DNA of 64,000 bases, from positions 124,001 to 188,000 of the forward strand of contig WOFQ01000021.1 in NCBI GenBank assembly GCA_012184525.1. The letters run 5' to 3'. The stretch's first letter is position 1. Each line of letters starts with the position of its first letter. Positions 32,693 through 43,978 of this stretch are shown piece by piece. Made by a program: the position numbers and the translations under genes. The notes under the pieces are model-generated. The model did not search any database. It saw nothing but the letters and a program-made list of their open reading frames with translations, and was not told the DNA's origin. This DNA is from Xenoacremonium recifei. Its lineage: Eukaryota; Ascomycota; Sordariomycetes; Hypocreales; Nectriaceae.

Positions 32693-35600
32693 ATGCCATC
32701 AAAAAGTCCTAGGCCCAAGTCGGGCCCCAAGGCCGCGTCCTCGCCCTCTTCCTCCGAGTACAAGGCCATCGCGGCGCAATGGGAGCGAGCGAAGCGCGCC
32801 AAAGAGGCTGCCGCGCCGAAGCAGGGCCTGCCGCCCGTTACCGAGACCGTCGACGTGCTGGAGCAGTATCGCGAGAAGCTGGATGAGAGGAAACACAAAG
32901 CATTTGAGAAGCGGTGGTGGTGGACCATGGCGTTTTGGACCTGGTTGCTGGCGATGCATGCCGTTGGGATATGGCTCTTCACGAGCGGGTTCCTCTTGAC
33001 GAGGATGGTCTTGGAGGAGAAGTCGAACTGCACGCAACCGCCAATCGGGAATGGACTGGGCAAATTGAATGTGGATGGTGGGTGCTGGCATCCCAAGTCG
33101 TTTGACCGCGCGGTTGTGGTCTTGATCGATGCGCTGCGGTACGACTTCACGGTTCCCGAGGACCCGGAAAAAGCGCACCATTTCCATAACTCGCTCCCTT
33201 TTCTCTACGAAACAGCTGTAAAATCGCCTCAGAACGCTTTCCTACGACCTTTCATAGCCGACCCGCCGACGACGACGCTCCAGCGACTTAAGGGCTTGAC
33301 GACTGGCACGCTGCCGACCTTCATTGATGCGGGGAGTAACTTTGCGGGCACAGCGATCGAGGAGGACAATCTTTTGATGCAGTTGAAGGACAATGGCAAG
33401 AAGATTGCCCACTTGGGTGACGATACTTGGTGGGCTCTGTTCCCGGATTACTTCGAGGCAAACATCAGCAAGGCCTACGACAGTTTCAACGTCTGGGATC
33501 TCCATACCGTCGACAACGGCGTCATCGACAACATCTTCCCGCTGCTGGCACCCGAGAAGAAGGGGGAATGGGACCTGCTGATTGGACACTGTCTGGGAGT
33601 CGACCATGCTGGGCATCGGTATGGTCCTGATCACCCTGCTATGGCTTCCAAGCTTGAGCAGATGGACACGTTTGTGCGCCAGGTGGTCGAGAACATTGAT
33701 GACGATACTCTCCTGGTGGTCATGGGCGACCACGGTATGGACAGCAAGGGCGACCACGGCGGCGAGAGCGATGATGAGGTTGAGGCTGCGCTCTGGATGT
33801 ACTCGAAGCGACCCTTCTTCGGCCGAACTGCCCCAGAGTACGCCATTCCTCCTGCCAACGCCAAGATCCGACCTGTCAACCAGATCGATCTTGTCCCTAC
33901 GCTAGCGCTGCTCCTCGGAATCCCTATCCCCTACAACAACCTCGGAGGACCGATCGAGGAGGCATTTGCGGGCGTCAAGGGCAATGACTGGCGCAATCTG
34001 GCCGCCGTGTCGCGAATGGCTTCGGCGAGTATCGAGAGGTACCAAGCCTCTTACTTCAAGGCTCAAGGTATCGCCCAGAGCACCGAAGCTGGGTCCCCTG
34101 CTGCTTTGTGGGAGCATGCCATGCTCGTCAAGAAAGGCGACGATAATATCTACAACGCCTTCACGCGTTTCCAGGCCGAGACTTTGCAGGTCTGCAAGGG
34201 TCTGTGGGCGCGATTCGATATCCCTAAGATGATCATGGGCTTTGTGGTTGCTGCGCTGGGGGTCATTGTCCTTCTTATGTACTCTGCTAGGGACTCGGAT
34301 GACGAGTTTGTGGTTAACAATGATGCTGAACTCGACTATGCCGAGAAGAGGCTGGAGCTCATGGCCTTTAAGGACGGTACTGAGCATCAGCACCCCGATC
34401 AGATCTACCACAAGAACTTGTTGAAGGGCATCTGGGATACCCGTATTCTCTTCGTTCTGACGGTTGGCGTTGGAGTCTCTGTTTACCGAAAGCAACCCAT
34501 CGACGGGCTTGCTGCTTTGGTAGTGACTCTGATCATGATTGGAGTCATTACTTCTCTCCAAGACGCTGGGCAGACCTTCCTCAACATCCTGCCGACTTCT
34601 TTCTGGGGCTGGCTCTCGGTTGTGTTCACAGTCTGTCAGTCGATCGGGTTTGCGTCAAACTCGTATACCATCTGGGAAGACTCGATCCTGCTCTTCTTCA
34701 TCACCACCTTTGGCGTTGCAAGTGCAATTGCCTCTTGCAGACTCGAGTCCCGTGTCAGCAGGGCTATGGGCATCTACCATTCCATCGCTTTTGTCGTGCT
34801 GGGTCGTCTGGCTTCATTCTCGAAGCTCTGCCGTGAGGAGCAAATGCCTTACTGCACTTCCACTTACTACGCGTCCGCAGCGTCATCGACGTCGGCACCA
34901 TGGCAACTCGCCATCCCTTTCATTGTGTTTTTAGTCCTCCCCACCATCATTAAATCTTTCCTTACCACGACTCGCTCATACGAGGGTCTCGCTCCGACTT
35001 GGATTGGTTATGTCCTTCGGGGCGGGCTCTTCATGGCCGCCATGTACTGGGTCATCGATGCGGCTGATAACGGCGAGTGGCTCGCTGGCCGCGTTCCAGA
35101 GGGCACGATGAAGACCATTGGCGTTTACGTGGCCCAGATGGTCCTCGCCCTGGCCTTCGTTGCGGGCACGACGGCGTTCGTATGGGCGCCTCCCTCTGTG
35201 TCCATCGTCTCTGCCCCGTCACGCACCGGCCAGCCACGAGTCGTCATCATGGGCTACGCGAACGCTATTGGCGCACGCTACCTTCTCCTGCCGCTCAATA
35301 TCCTCCTTGCCTGTCTACTGCTCACCAAGCCCATGGGCGCTGGTGCCCTGGCTCTCATGATGTGGCAGATCCTTTCGCTGGCCGAGGTCCTTGACCTCAA
35401 CGGCCTCAAGGCTGACCCTATCGGGCCTATCATGCTCGCAATGCTGGGCAACTTCTACTTCTTCAAGACGGGCCATCAGGCCACGCTGTCCAGCATCCAA
35501 TGGGACTCGGCCTTCATCCCGCTCTTCAGCATCCGCTACCCCTGGACGCCCATCGTCGTCGCCCTCAACACCTTCGCGGGACAGATCCTCGCTGCGGCAT

Positions 35601-35893
35601 CGGTCCCGCTACTAGCATTGTGGAAGACGGGGCCCAAGCAGAAAGGCGTGCTCGAAACCGTGTCGCGCAGTCTCGGCGTTTTCGTGGCATACTTCGCCGT
35701 CGAGGCCCTGGCAACCATGGGATGTGCCGGCTGGTTGCGCAGGCATCTGATGCTGTACCGCGTGTTCAATCCGCGGTTCATGCTGGCGGGAATTACGCTG
35801 CTGGTCCTAGACGTGACGGTGCTCGCGGTGTCGCTGCTGGGTCTTAGGAGCAATGCAGCCGCCCTGGGCGAGGTGTTCGGCTGGTCGGATTGA
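32693..35893 (+). CDS. GPI13: GPI ethanolamine phosphate transferase 3 (GPI13/PIG-O)
   Basis: This single long exon encodes 1066 residues, typical for the family. Gpi13 (human PIG-O) adds ethanolamine phosphate to the third mannose of the GPI precursor in the ER lumen. That group is later used to join GPI to proteins. After a basic N-terminus there is a membrane anchor at about 75-105 (FWTWLLAMHAVGIWLF). The lumenal catalytic domain has the alkaline-phosphatase-like metal motifs: VVVLIDALRYDF (about 140-151), IAHLGDDTWWALFP, LIGHCLGVDHAGHRYGP and VVMGDHGMDSKGDHGGES (about 340-357). About a dozen or more transmembrane helices fill residues 510-1060. Key Asp and His residues are present. The start ATG (context AAGATGCC) yields the first residue MPSKSPRPK. 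The gene is essential in yeast. Its product would act on the GPI protein encoded at 10.4 kb, among many others. Confidence 0.97.
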   Translation: MPSKSPRPKSGPKAASSPSSSEYKAIAAQWERAKRAKEAAAPKQGLPPVTETVDVLEQYREKLDERKHKAFEKRWWWTMAFWTWLLAMHAVGIWLFTSGFLLTRMVLEEKSNCTQPPIGNGLGKLNVDGGCWHPKSFDRAVVVLIDALRYDFTVPEDPEKAHHFHNSLPFLYETAVKSPQNAFLRPFIADPPTTTLQRLKGLTTGTLPTFIDAGSNFAGTAIEEDNLLMQLKDNGKKIAHLGDDTWWALFPDYFEANISKAYDSFNVWDLHTVDNGVIDNIFPLLAPEKKGEWDLLIGHCLGVDHAGHRYGPDHPAMASKLEQMDTFVRQVVENIDDDTLLVVMGDHGMDSKGDHGGESDDEVEAALWMYSKRPFFGRTAPEYAIPPANAKIRPVNQIDLVPTLALLLGIPIPYNNLGGPIEEAFAGVKGNDWRNLAAVSRMASASIERYQASYFKAQGIAQSTEAGSPAALWEHAMLVKKGDDNIYNAFTRFQAETLQVCKGLWARFDIPKMIMGFVVAALGVIVLLMYSARDSDDEFVVNNDAELDYAEKRLELMAFKDGTEHQHPDQIYHKNLLKGIWDTRILFVLTVGVGVSVYRKQPIDGLAALVVTLIMIGVITSLQDAGQTFLNILPTSFWGWLSVVFTVCQSIGFASNSYTIWEDSILLFFITTFGVASAIASCRLESRVSRAMGIYHSIAFVVLGRLASFSKLCREEQMPYCTSTYYASAASSTSAPWQLAIPFIVFLVLPTIIKSFLTTTRSYEGLAPTWIGYVLRGGLFMAAMYWVIDAADNGEWLAGRVPEGTMKTIGVYVAQMVLALAFVAGTTAFVWAPPSVSIVSAPSRTGQPRVVIMGYANAIGARYLLLPLNILLACLLLTKPMGAGALALMMWQILSLAEVLDLNGLKADPIGPIMLAMLGNFYFFKTGHQATLSSIQWDSAFIPLFSIRYPWTPIVVALNTFAGQILAAASVPLLALWKTGPKQKGVLETVSRSLGVFVAYFAVEALATMGCAGWLRRHLMLYRVFNPRFMLAGITLLVLDVTVLAVSLLGLRSNAAALGEVFGWSD

Positions 35894-36631
35894 GGAGTCT
35901 CATGAAGCAGGCCATCTATTATACGAAATTGGAGGATAGCATCTTATTTGATGCATGTACAATACTTGTACGACAGACATAGGGGGATTGCGTGTACTGT
36001 ACGCTGGCCTCGACGCCATGATATCTCTTGTGTGAATACTTATGTAGGCTGGAGAAAAGTTAGTAAAGAGGGAAAAGATTAATCCAAAAGGGTAATGAGA
36101 ACGCCGTTTCAATAATCTTCAAATTTGCTGCTTTGTGTGTTTTAGCAGAGAATGGATGCTGTTGGTTGCCATGTCATCCACGACCCGTGACTTCACGATA
36201 TCCTGGATGACCTGCTCCTTCCCAAAGTAAACATCTGCACCTTCACACATTGAACACCCATTTCATCGAATTTCTTCTGACTTTTCTTCTCGATCCTCTT
36301 CTTCCTCCATCCCGATACGGAACTTCATCTTGCCCCCTTTTTCGCCTCTCTACCATTCTGTCACTGATTCACGGCTAGAGCGAGCACTCTATCTAGACCG
36401 AATCCAACGTCTACGAGTCACCCGACACACCCTCAACTCACACCTCACTTTTCGAACGCACAAACAATTATTTTTTGATTCTGTGAATATTTTTGACTCT
36501 TATTTGCTCATCTACAACTCTCATTTTGCTGAATCTCTTCCATCTCTTTGTTCATCCATCCGCTTGTTCTTCAACTCCCTTCACACGCAATCATCGCGAA
36601 CGCATGCACAGCCATTGGCGACATCGCTATC
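35894..36631. other. Intergenic spacer with pyrimidine-rich leader
   Basis: The second half (about 36280-36600) is strongly C/T-rich and lacks G runs, which fits a long 5' UTR of the next gene. I see no gene. Short in-frame ATGs occur in the leader. Confidence 0.5.
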
Positions 36632-38977
36632 ATGCCTTCCCGGAAGAAAGGCCCAGGGAGCTTGAGCGAGTGGATTGTTGGCAGATCTATCAACTCGACT
36701 CTTGGTCCAATTCCTCGGAAGTCCAACACGAAGGTGAAGCGAGACGTTGTGAGGGTCACGATATCTACCGACGATGAGGCAGAAGAAGACAGCCTTCGCA
36801 TCACGTACCCTCGGACCGGAAGCTCTGTGACCCCGAAGAAGAAGGTCCAGTCGGTTGTCAAGAAAGTTCGTTTTGAGGACTCCCCTCGGAAGTCGGCCTT
36901 GAAGAAGACCAAGGTGACAACCATTGAGTCCGGAGGCGAGACATCTGATACCAGCAACGGTACAATTTGCGTGCAATGCAGCAGCAATTGTAACACGAAT
37001 GATGACAGCACTTCTGAAGTGCAGAGCTCTGATGCGAGTACAGGCCTCAAAAATGGCAATGTCAAGGACCCGGAGTCAACTGATGCTGATACCAGTGATA
37101 CCTGCCCTATGTGTGAGTACCGAGTGTAGCTCGCGGTTATCAAAACTAACAAGTGAAGGCTCCGGGGCCATAAACACTACGAACGACGAGACAACCGACA
37201 CGTCGGGTACTGATACCAAGGTCGTTCCGAAGTCGAAGCAACAACAGAAGCCATCCTCCCCTGTTTCTACCAATACCACCGAATCCAAGCCTACCCCAAC
37301 TCCCAAGAAGTTGCGGCGCAAGCTCAAAAAGAAGCTTCCGGAGTCGGACTCTTCAGATTCGGAGGCTGAGCCGCTCCCTAAGATCAAGAGGAAAGGACGG
37401 AAAAAGAAGCAGGTTGAATCGGAGTCGGAGACAGAGACGGAAACAGACACCACAGATTCTGCCAAAGAAAGCGAGGGGGAAGATGTGCAGTTGATCAAGA
37501 AGATCAAGTCCGACAAGAAAACAAAGGCCAAGTCTTTGAAGAAAGGCAAGAAGGCAGAGAAGCTTCGGAAAGGGGAGAGCAAGTCTCAGAAGAAAGCTCG
37601 AAAGGAGAAGCAATCGGAAGAAGAGAGCGAAGACGAAGACGACTCGTCCACAGACAGCTCATCCGAAGAAGAAACCCCGAAAGTTGAGGAGAAAAGGAAG
37701 AAAGGAAAGAAGAAGCAGAAAGTCAAGAGTGCCAAGCCTGCACAAAAGCCATCCGACTCCAACGCCAGGCGAAGCTCTCCTCAATCTTTCCCTGGAACAA
37801 ATCTCCGCGGTCCCCATCTTATTGAACCGATCCGCGCTGAAGTGGTCCAAACCGAACGAGTTGTTGAAAGTCCAGAAGATCCTCCGCCAAATGCCTACTA
37901 CGATCCTCAGCTCAACGTTATGCGACTCTATCACGGACCAGTATATGGCAAATCACAAGGACAAGGCTTGTACCCAAAACGAGACCCAGCCAACAATCCT
38001 CTACCAATGGGAGTTCCTCATCCAACCGAGAATCCCTACTTCCAAGGTTTCATGAACCCAAACCAGTTCCAGGGTTATAGCCATGTGCCCATTACTCAAG
38101 GCATGCCTCCGCCGGCTCACTGGGCTGGGATGGGCCCAGGATATTATGGCTTTCCGCCTCCAGGAGTGCCGGTGCAAGGTGCTTGGAACCTACCAGGCGA
38201 TAAAGATGATAAAGATGCTGCTGTTGTTCCTCCAGAAGGCCCTCCTTCAAGCAAAGACAAGGACAAGGCGGGTTTGAACAATGTTGTCCCAGAGGAAATG
38301 GCAAAGACGGTAAGGATAGTCTCCTGCACAAACAAAATTGCGCTTTCTAACATACGTAGGGGGAGAACAATCCTTATTATCCACCCAAGCAGTCCATTTT
38401 CAGCTCGTACGGGAAACGGAGTGTTTCGGATAAGAGTCGCAAGAGCGGAAGCAGAGCGGCCTCTGGCCGGAGTAACAACGGTCTAGACTTTGGTAATAAT
38501 AACGACGACAATGGCTTCAATTGGAACACGAACAATGACACCGCCGACACAAATCCAATTGATTGGAATGCGACCAATACTAATAACGATTGGGGATCAA
38601 CAGGTGGACGGCAACCCTCATATGAGCGGCCTCCATCCATCCCATCAGCGAACAACAACAGTCCCCGACGGGACCATTGGGACAAAGCATGCTCCCAGAC
38701 CTCGCCCCTAAATTTCAACGGCAGGTGAGTACTCCTCATTCGGAACAACATAATGAACGCTTTGGAAATTGATCTAACATTCAACAGTGACCAGGGAAGT
38801 CTCAAGAGCGTTCTTCGGAAGAGCAGTAACTCGAAGAAGGGGGAATCAGTTTTGGACGATAACAATGTGATGCCGGGAATGATGCCAGGAACATGGGTAG
38901 AGACGACGCCGAGCGTTCCCGCATGGGGAGATCCAACAGTTGCGGTAGACACGGGAGGCGCATCAATTAATTGGTGA
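36632..38977 (+). CDS. Disordered Lys/Ser/Asn-rich protein, unknown
   Basis: Exons are 36632-37112, 37159-38309, 38360-38724 and 38788-38977, giving 728 residues with all junctions in frame. The introns are 46, 50 and 63 nt. The N-terminal part includes a basic segment with GRSINSTLGPIPRKS, possible phosphosites and KKVRFEDSPRKSALKK, a KVRF motif of the kind seen in PP1-binding proteins. Two short Cys groups (CVQCSSNC, CPMC) lie near residues 113-165, the second created by splicing. Residues about 210-385 are extremely Lys/Glu/Ser-rich with bipartite nuclear-signal-like runs. Residues about 430-540 are Pro/Gly/Tyr-rich (PPAHWAGMGPGYYGFPPPG). Residues about 560-670 are Asn-rich (NNNDDNGFNWNTNNDT). 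The end has SVLRKSSNSKKG. The composition suggests a nuclear or condensate-forming scaffold. No folded domain is recognised. Confidence 0.8.
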
Positions 38978-39555
38978 AGCATGGCGTGGCGTTCTTTGAA
39001 ACATAGGGCGTCTTTGAATTCATCTAGAAGGATGGTGGTATCAGAATGGGCAATCGACCGTACATGAGGCAAGTATGCAAATGAAAATCAAGACAAACAC
39101 CATGACCCCGAACAATGCTAATACGTTCCTCGAAGTGCTCCATCATCCTCCCCTCCCTAATACCCCTTGAATAAATCTTGACTGATATATGTAGGATTTG
39201 ATCCGTCTTATGACAATTTAACTAGTAACCCATTCCGCGCAATATCAGACCTAAAATCATGGCCGGAACCCATGAAAAGACGATGCAGAGCAGAATGATG
39301 CGATGTAGTCAATCAGAGGATTGTGCACTGGGGGACATTCCTGCTCGATTGTCAACGATGGGCGTCCTATAAAGACGATGTTTAGCCACACGGAAATGGT
39401 CTCGGACTGAATAAGAACAAAAGAGAGTGCCCCAGATAAGTTCCCTTGGAAGATTTCCCTAGGGAGGTCTCAGGGTGGTTACATGTGATGAGGCCATCGT
39501 GGAAGAGAAGAAGGTGCTCGGTAGGGGGTTTGAAGAAGAAAACATGGAGATCGAC
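38978..39555. other. Intergenic region between convergent genes
   Basis: 3' flanks of two convergent genes. I see no coding sequence in it. Confidence 0.5.
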
Positions 39556-41232
39556 TCACCACCTCGTCATCTCCCACTCTATAATCCACGAACAACAAAT
39601 CTTCAACCGGTCGCGAACACTGCGAGTGCCCAACAATCGATATTTTTCGATCTCGCGAACCGGCAACATGCTGGCAAACCACCAGGGGAAGATGGCGGCG
39701 TCGCTGGGGCAGGGTCCGTAGATGGTCAACATGCGCTCGGTCAGCCAAGGCGCGCTTTTCTCCTGCATGCGCACGACGAACTCGGTCGCAAATTGCATGA
39801 GCTTTTCTGTCGACAAGGTTTGCAGGTCCTCGAATCGCGTTTGCGCTGTAGGGTTGGTTTCAGGCTGGACCGCTGGCGCATCTTCGCTGTCTGCAGGTGT
39901 TGACTCTGCGGGAGGTGTCACTTCGGCCGCTTCGACGGATTCCTCTTCTTCAAGGGTCATGTCATCGATGCGCTCCGTCTTCCCAACAGTGTATCCATTA
40001 AGCATCCCGTGTCTGACAACCTTGAATCGCGTGAGGCCGACCGTTTCGATCAAGCTTCGTCCATCGGGGAAATATTGGATATTGACGATTCGCAGCAGAG
40101 TTCCGAGTTCATAGAAAGGTGGCTCCCCGTTCCTGGCGCCTGATCTCGGCAGAACCATGCCAAAGGTGCGATCTCCTTCCATTGCCCTCCGGATCATTAG
40201 ACGGTACCGCGGCTCAAAGATGTGAAGAAATGTCGGCATATGGGGAAACGCCAAAGTGCAGACGAAAAGGGGGCTGCCAAACTCCTCTTGTTGATTCGCG
40301 TACTCCGCCTCAAGAGTATTCTTTCGTTCCAAAATCTCGTCCAGCCAAAATGTCTCGATTATCTTGAGCAGCGCATCGTTTGAGGGACTCGAGCTTCGAT
40401 CCAGTAGGGGGCTTATTGCCAAGATTCGTCGACAGACCGGACAATATGGCGAGTGGTCGAGGATGCGATGAAGACAGGACCGACAAAATGTATGTCCACA
40501 TTCTGTTGTGAGGGGGTCGTAGTAGAGGGAGTAACATACTTGACAGTCCATCTCGGGTCGCGTCGCCTCCTGAGCCTTTTTGAGGACATCCATGTCATCG
40601 AACATCAAGGAGTCCTCGCCGCGCGATGCGCCTTCGTCCTCATAGCGTACATCGTCGCTGTAAGGCAGTTCGCCCTCATCTGCCAAAGAATATGTCGCAA
40701 CAAGTTTCCCTCCTTTTATCGCCCGTGGCGCATTCTCCTCACTCTTCAGGGACGGCACGCCGGCGACCGTCCAGACATCTGGGCTCACCGTCACGATGTG
40801 TGTCGACAGATTCGAATACGCTGTGTCCGATTTTCCCCGTTCGATCTCTTGTCTTATGTATTCCGACGCCTTATTCAGAATAACGTCTACACTGCAGTCT
40901 TTTACAGCGTGGTCTTTACCGCAGTCGGCGAAGGGACATTGAAAGCCCTGCAATCTATCGGGAATCGCCGGGTATGTGATATTGCTACGTACATGCGTCT
41001 CAGGGACACATTGTTTGCATATGCTTTTACCGCAAGGCAGTCTCAAAGGCTCTCGGAGGGGAAACGAGCATATTCGGCATTGGAAAAGACGGACGATATC
41101 GCGGACGGTGGTCGGTTTCGGGGGAGTGCGCCTGGGGTCTGGGTTGTAATGACCTGTCTGTCTGTCTCGGGGCCCTTCGGAATCTGGAGGGAGGCTCGTC
41201 GCAGCTCCCTGCGTCTGGCTGGCGGCTGACAT
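39556..41232 (-). CDS. RING and LON-domain protein (LONRF-like E3 ligase)
   Basis: This single exon encodes 558 residues. The first RING-like Cys cluster is C52, C55, C67, C72, C75 (CRICSFPLREPLRLPCGKSICKQC). It has a longer following segment holding more Cys/His (QCPFADCGKDH), so it resembles a degenerate RING/TRAF-type finger. The second RING near residue 230 is canonical C3HC4: CQVCYSLYYDPLTTECGHTFCRSC followed by CPVC. From about 320 to the end lies a LON substrate-binding-like domain (SPLFVCTLAFPHMPTFLHIF, EPRYRLMIRRAMEG, FGMVLP). An acidic/Pro insert (about 425-460) lies inside it. The organisation matches LONRF family proteins, thought to be ubiquitin ligases or quality-control factors. 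There is no ATPase or protease part, so this is not Lon protease. The gene is convergent with the Asn-rich protein gene. Ligase activity is inferred from family knowledge. Confidence 0.93.
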   Translation of the reverse strand: MSAASQTQGAATSLPPDSEGPRDRQTGHYNPDPRRTPPKPTTVRDIVRLFQCRICSFPLREPLRLPCGKSICKQCVPETHVRSNITYPAIPDRLQGFQCPFADCGKDHAVKDCSVDVILNKASEYIRQEIERGKSDTAYSNLSTHIVTVSPDVWTVAGVPSLKSEENAPRAIKGGKLVATYSLADEGELPYSDDVRYEDEGASRGEDSLMFDDMDVLKKAQEATRPEMDCQVCYSLYYDPLTTECGHTFCRSCLHRILDHSPYCPVCRRILAISPLLDRSSSPSNDALLKIIETFWLDEILERKNTLEAEYANQQEEFGSPLFVCTLAFPHMPTFLHIFEPRYRLMIRRAMEGDRTFGMVLPRSGARNGEPPFYELGTLLRIVNIQYFPDGRSLIETVGLTRFKVVRHGMLNGYTVGKTERIDDMTLEEEESVEAAEVTPPAESTPADSEDAPAVQPETNPTAQTRFEDLQTLSTEKLMQFATEFVVRMQEKSAPWLTERMLTIYGPCPSDAAIFPWWFASMLPVREIEKYRLLGTRSVRDRLKICCSWIIEWEMTRW

Positions 41233-43978
41233 GAACGCCTAGAGAGCGTTGGGAGACAATCGGCGTTGTGTGTCGATACGTTTCGGTGAGGGTCTCAATA
41301 GCCGGCGGTTCGGAGCGTTGCGATATCTGCCCCTCGATGATGTATGGGGTAGCAGCAACGAGGCGGATTGACAGCGCGGGATGGCGGTTGTAGCAAGCAC
41401 ATGGATGTGAGTCCAGCACGGTCCAATGCGCGACAGCTTCTTCTCTTCTTCCTCAAACCAAGATGGCACTAATCCGGACTGCTGGATAGCAAGGAGGTGC
41501 TGCAGGATGCGGATGAAGAGTTGAGGGACATCGGACTAGTGGTTGCAGGACGACAATTTAGAGGGTCCAAGAGCCGATGAGCGCAAGCAAGCGAGCGCAA
41601 TTGGGGGTCTGCGACCTACAAATAAGAGACGCAGCTGATTCGGACCGGGCCTTGAAGCTCGAGAGCAGAGATCGTCATACAGTCCGGTCTCTTACCAATC
41701 CCGGTATCCCTCTGCAGGCACGCGCTGCTAGATCCAACACACGCGAGGCGCTGGAGTCATTGATTGCGTTCTGGCGCGGGCTTGGTGGCGGTTGGTCGCC
41801 GGGAAGTACTGGATACCTGGGGCCCTCTAAAGAGGTCGTTGGCTTGGACCCTGACCCAGGAATTAAGTCATGACGGGCTCTTGGATCGTGGCTGGTCCAC
41901 CAACCAGCGGCCTGCTGATGGGGTACCGTTGAAGAGACAGTACTGCTGAGTGACAAGAAAAGGTGGAAAACACGTTTTGAGCGCAACCTTTCCATGACAC
42001 TATTAGCCATGAATTGTCGAGACCCAAGCCACCCATCGTTTGCAGCCACACATGGTCGAGCAACGACACTCGGGGCAGACCCGGCTTACCTTGCACGGAA
42101 AGACGAAGCAATGGATCCAATTAATGCTGTGAAGATTTGGATCTGTCGCTGTCAAAAGTCAAGAGTACCTACCAGCTACTTGGACCCTGGCGACTTATGC
42201 TGGGCTGGATCGCATAGTCAAGGGGTCCCGGGAAGGGATGCTCGAGCTGTCAGACGGAAGCAAGGCCAAGCAACGATCGCGAGGTGAACGGGCGATCTGG
42301 AGTCACAGCGACTTTGCGAACATCGGCGGGTGAAGCCCTTTGCGGTTGGAGAGCGCGGAAGACTGGCCAGCCGGGGGATGGACAAGAAGTCGTTGGCGTC
42401 ATCGACGAAGCTCGGGGCAGCGCTCGCACGAGACAAGCGCATGTCGATCTAAGATGAGAGCCGCTATTTTCGGAACGGAAGGGGGAATGTTGTTTGCCGT
42501 TTCTTACGGTCTTGTCTTCAGGCCTTCAATTCAATTGAAGGATGCAATTTGGCAGATGTTGGATCGAGATGTGATGGAGAAGGTCTGATTTCGACGTTTT
42601 TGGTAGGAGTCGGGGCTGCTGGCTTTGGGAAGGAGCCAAGGACACTCGACTACCTTGCCTCCTCGAGTTGTGTAAGTCTTGCCGTAATGAGCCGCACCTT
42701 CCACCTCATCTGAATCGAGGGACGAAGAAAAACTTGAATCAGGCATCCTCTCCATCTCCATCATCATCATCATCTGCTAAATTCAAGTTCTTCTGACTCG
42801 GATCGATTCTGTATCATCCCACCTGTTTAGACGGCTCTTTCACAGGAGTGATCTGGGAGTGGTATCCTGGGTATCCTATCACGCTCCATTTGATTCCGGT
42901 AACTCTGCTGGCCAAACTTCACCAGATCCATGGTTTTCTTTGGTGAGTTTGACAGTGTCGTGTCGTGAAAAGCGTGTGAATGCTAATGGTAATGCCTCCG
43001 TTTCGAGACCGTAAAAATACCAGTTTCCGTTTCCCACAAGGCGACGAGCCTTCCTACAAGAGGTGGATCTGTCTTAAGCCACATGCTACGCTAACTGTCA
43101 GGGAGATGCCCGTCATGGAGCGGAGGACATCGAGATTCAGGGTCAGTCAGCAAGAGGGTAAGCAGCAAAGTCTCAACGAGCCAGACTTTTTAGTCCATTC
43201 AAAGCCCAGGGACCCGGGAGATGGACGCGCCCAGACACATGACATTGCTGTCTTGGGGCTAGTCATGGGAGACATCCGCCCTTCGACTTGTCATGGAGAC
43301 GACAGATTCCGCAGCCAGGACGTTGAAGCAACTTTCCAAACAAAGAGAAAGCTGAGAGTGAGCTTCGACTAAGCAGGAGAGCCTGAAGCTTTGCCCCCCT
43401 GCATCATGGATCACAAGCAAAGTGTTGATCAAGCTGCCACCGAATAAGCCCTGCGCCGCCTCTTCTCGAACCCCACACAAGCTCGGGTCGTCTATTGGAT
43501 CCAGACAAAGCTCAGCACGAGGCGACTCGAGTTGTGCAATCAATGGTCCAGCAAGGGACTTCCGTCGGCTTCCAGGAGGACCCTGCGCCGTCTCCCTTGG
43601 AAGCTTGTTTCCCTTGGTCTCTCCATGCCGCGTTTGGCTCTGCATCCGCGTTCCTAGCCGGAACTCCTGGGTCTGGATGGCTGCCGGACAGACTAACTAG
43701 CAGGTCCCCTTGGCAAGGGTTTACAACTTGTCAATCCACCGCGAATGGCCTCGACTGTCTCGTCCCCGAACACAGTTGAGAACCCATGCATGTTCGTATA
43801 GGTGCTTAGTCTACCCTGCACTGTGGGGGAGTTTCCTGATCAACGAGAACGCTCGAGACTGTACAACGACCGAAACTTTCTCTCCTCACCCCGCCACCAC
43901 AGCCAACGTGCCGGAAGCTCACGCGAACACTTTCCCACCTCGTCGCTTCTCACCCACCAAACAAGCAAACTAGCCAGC
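41233..43978. other. Gene-free spacer, 2.7 kb
   Basis: A divergent promoter region between the RING-LON gene and the 162-residue gene. The only possible coding element I saw is a weak 75-80 residue minus-strand frame at 42531-42773 (see rejected list). No repeats or RNA genes are recognised. Confidence 0.45.

Noticed and set aside
42531..42773. 80-residue minus-strand frame starting with five Met codons
   Set aside because: The Met run comes from a simple ATG repeat (CATCATCAT on the plus strand). No homology or splice support; kept as non-coding.
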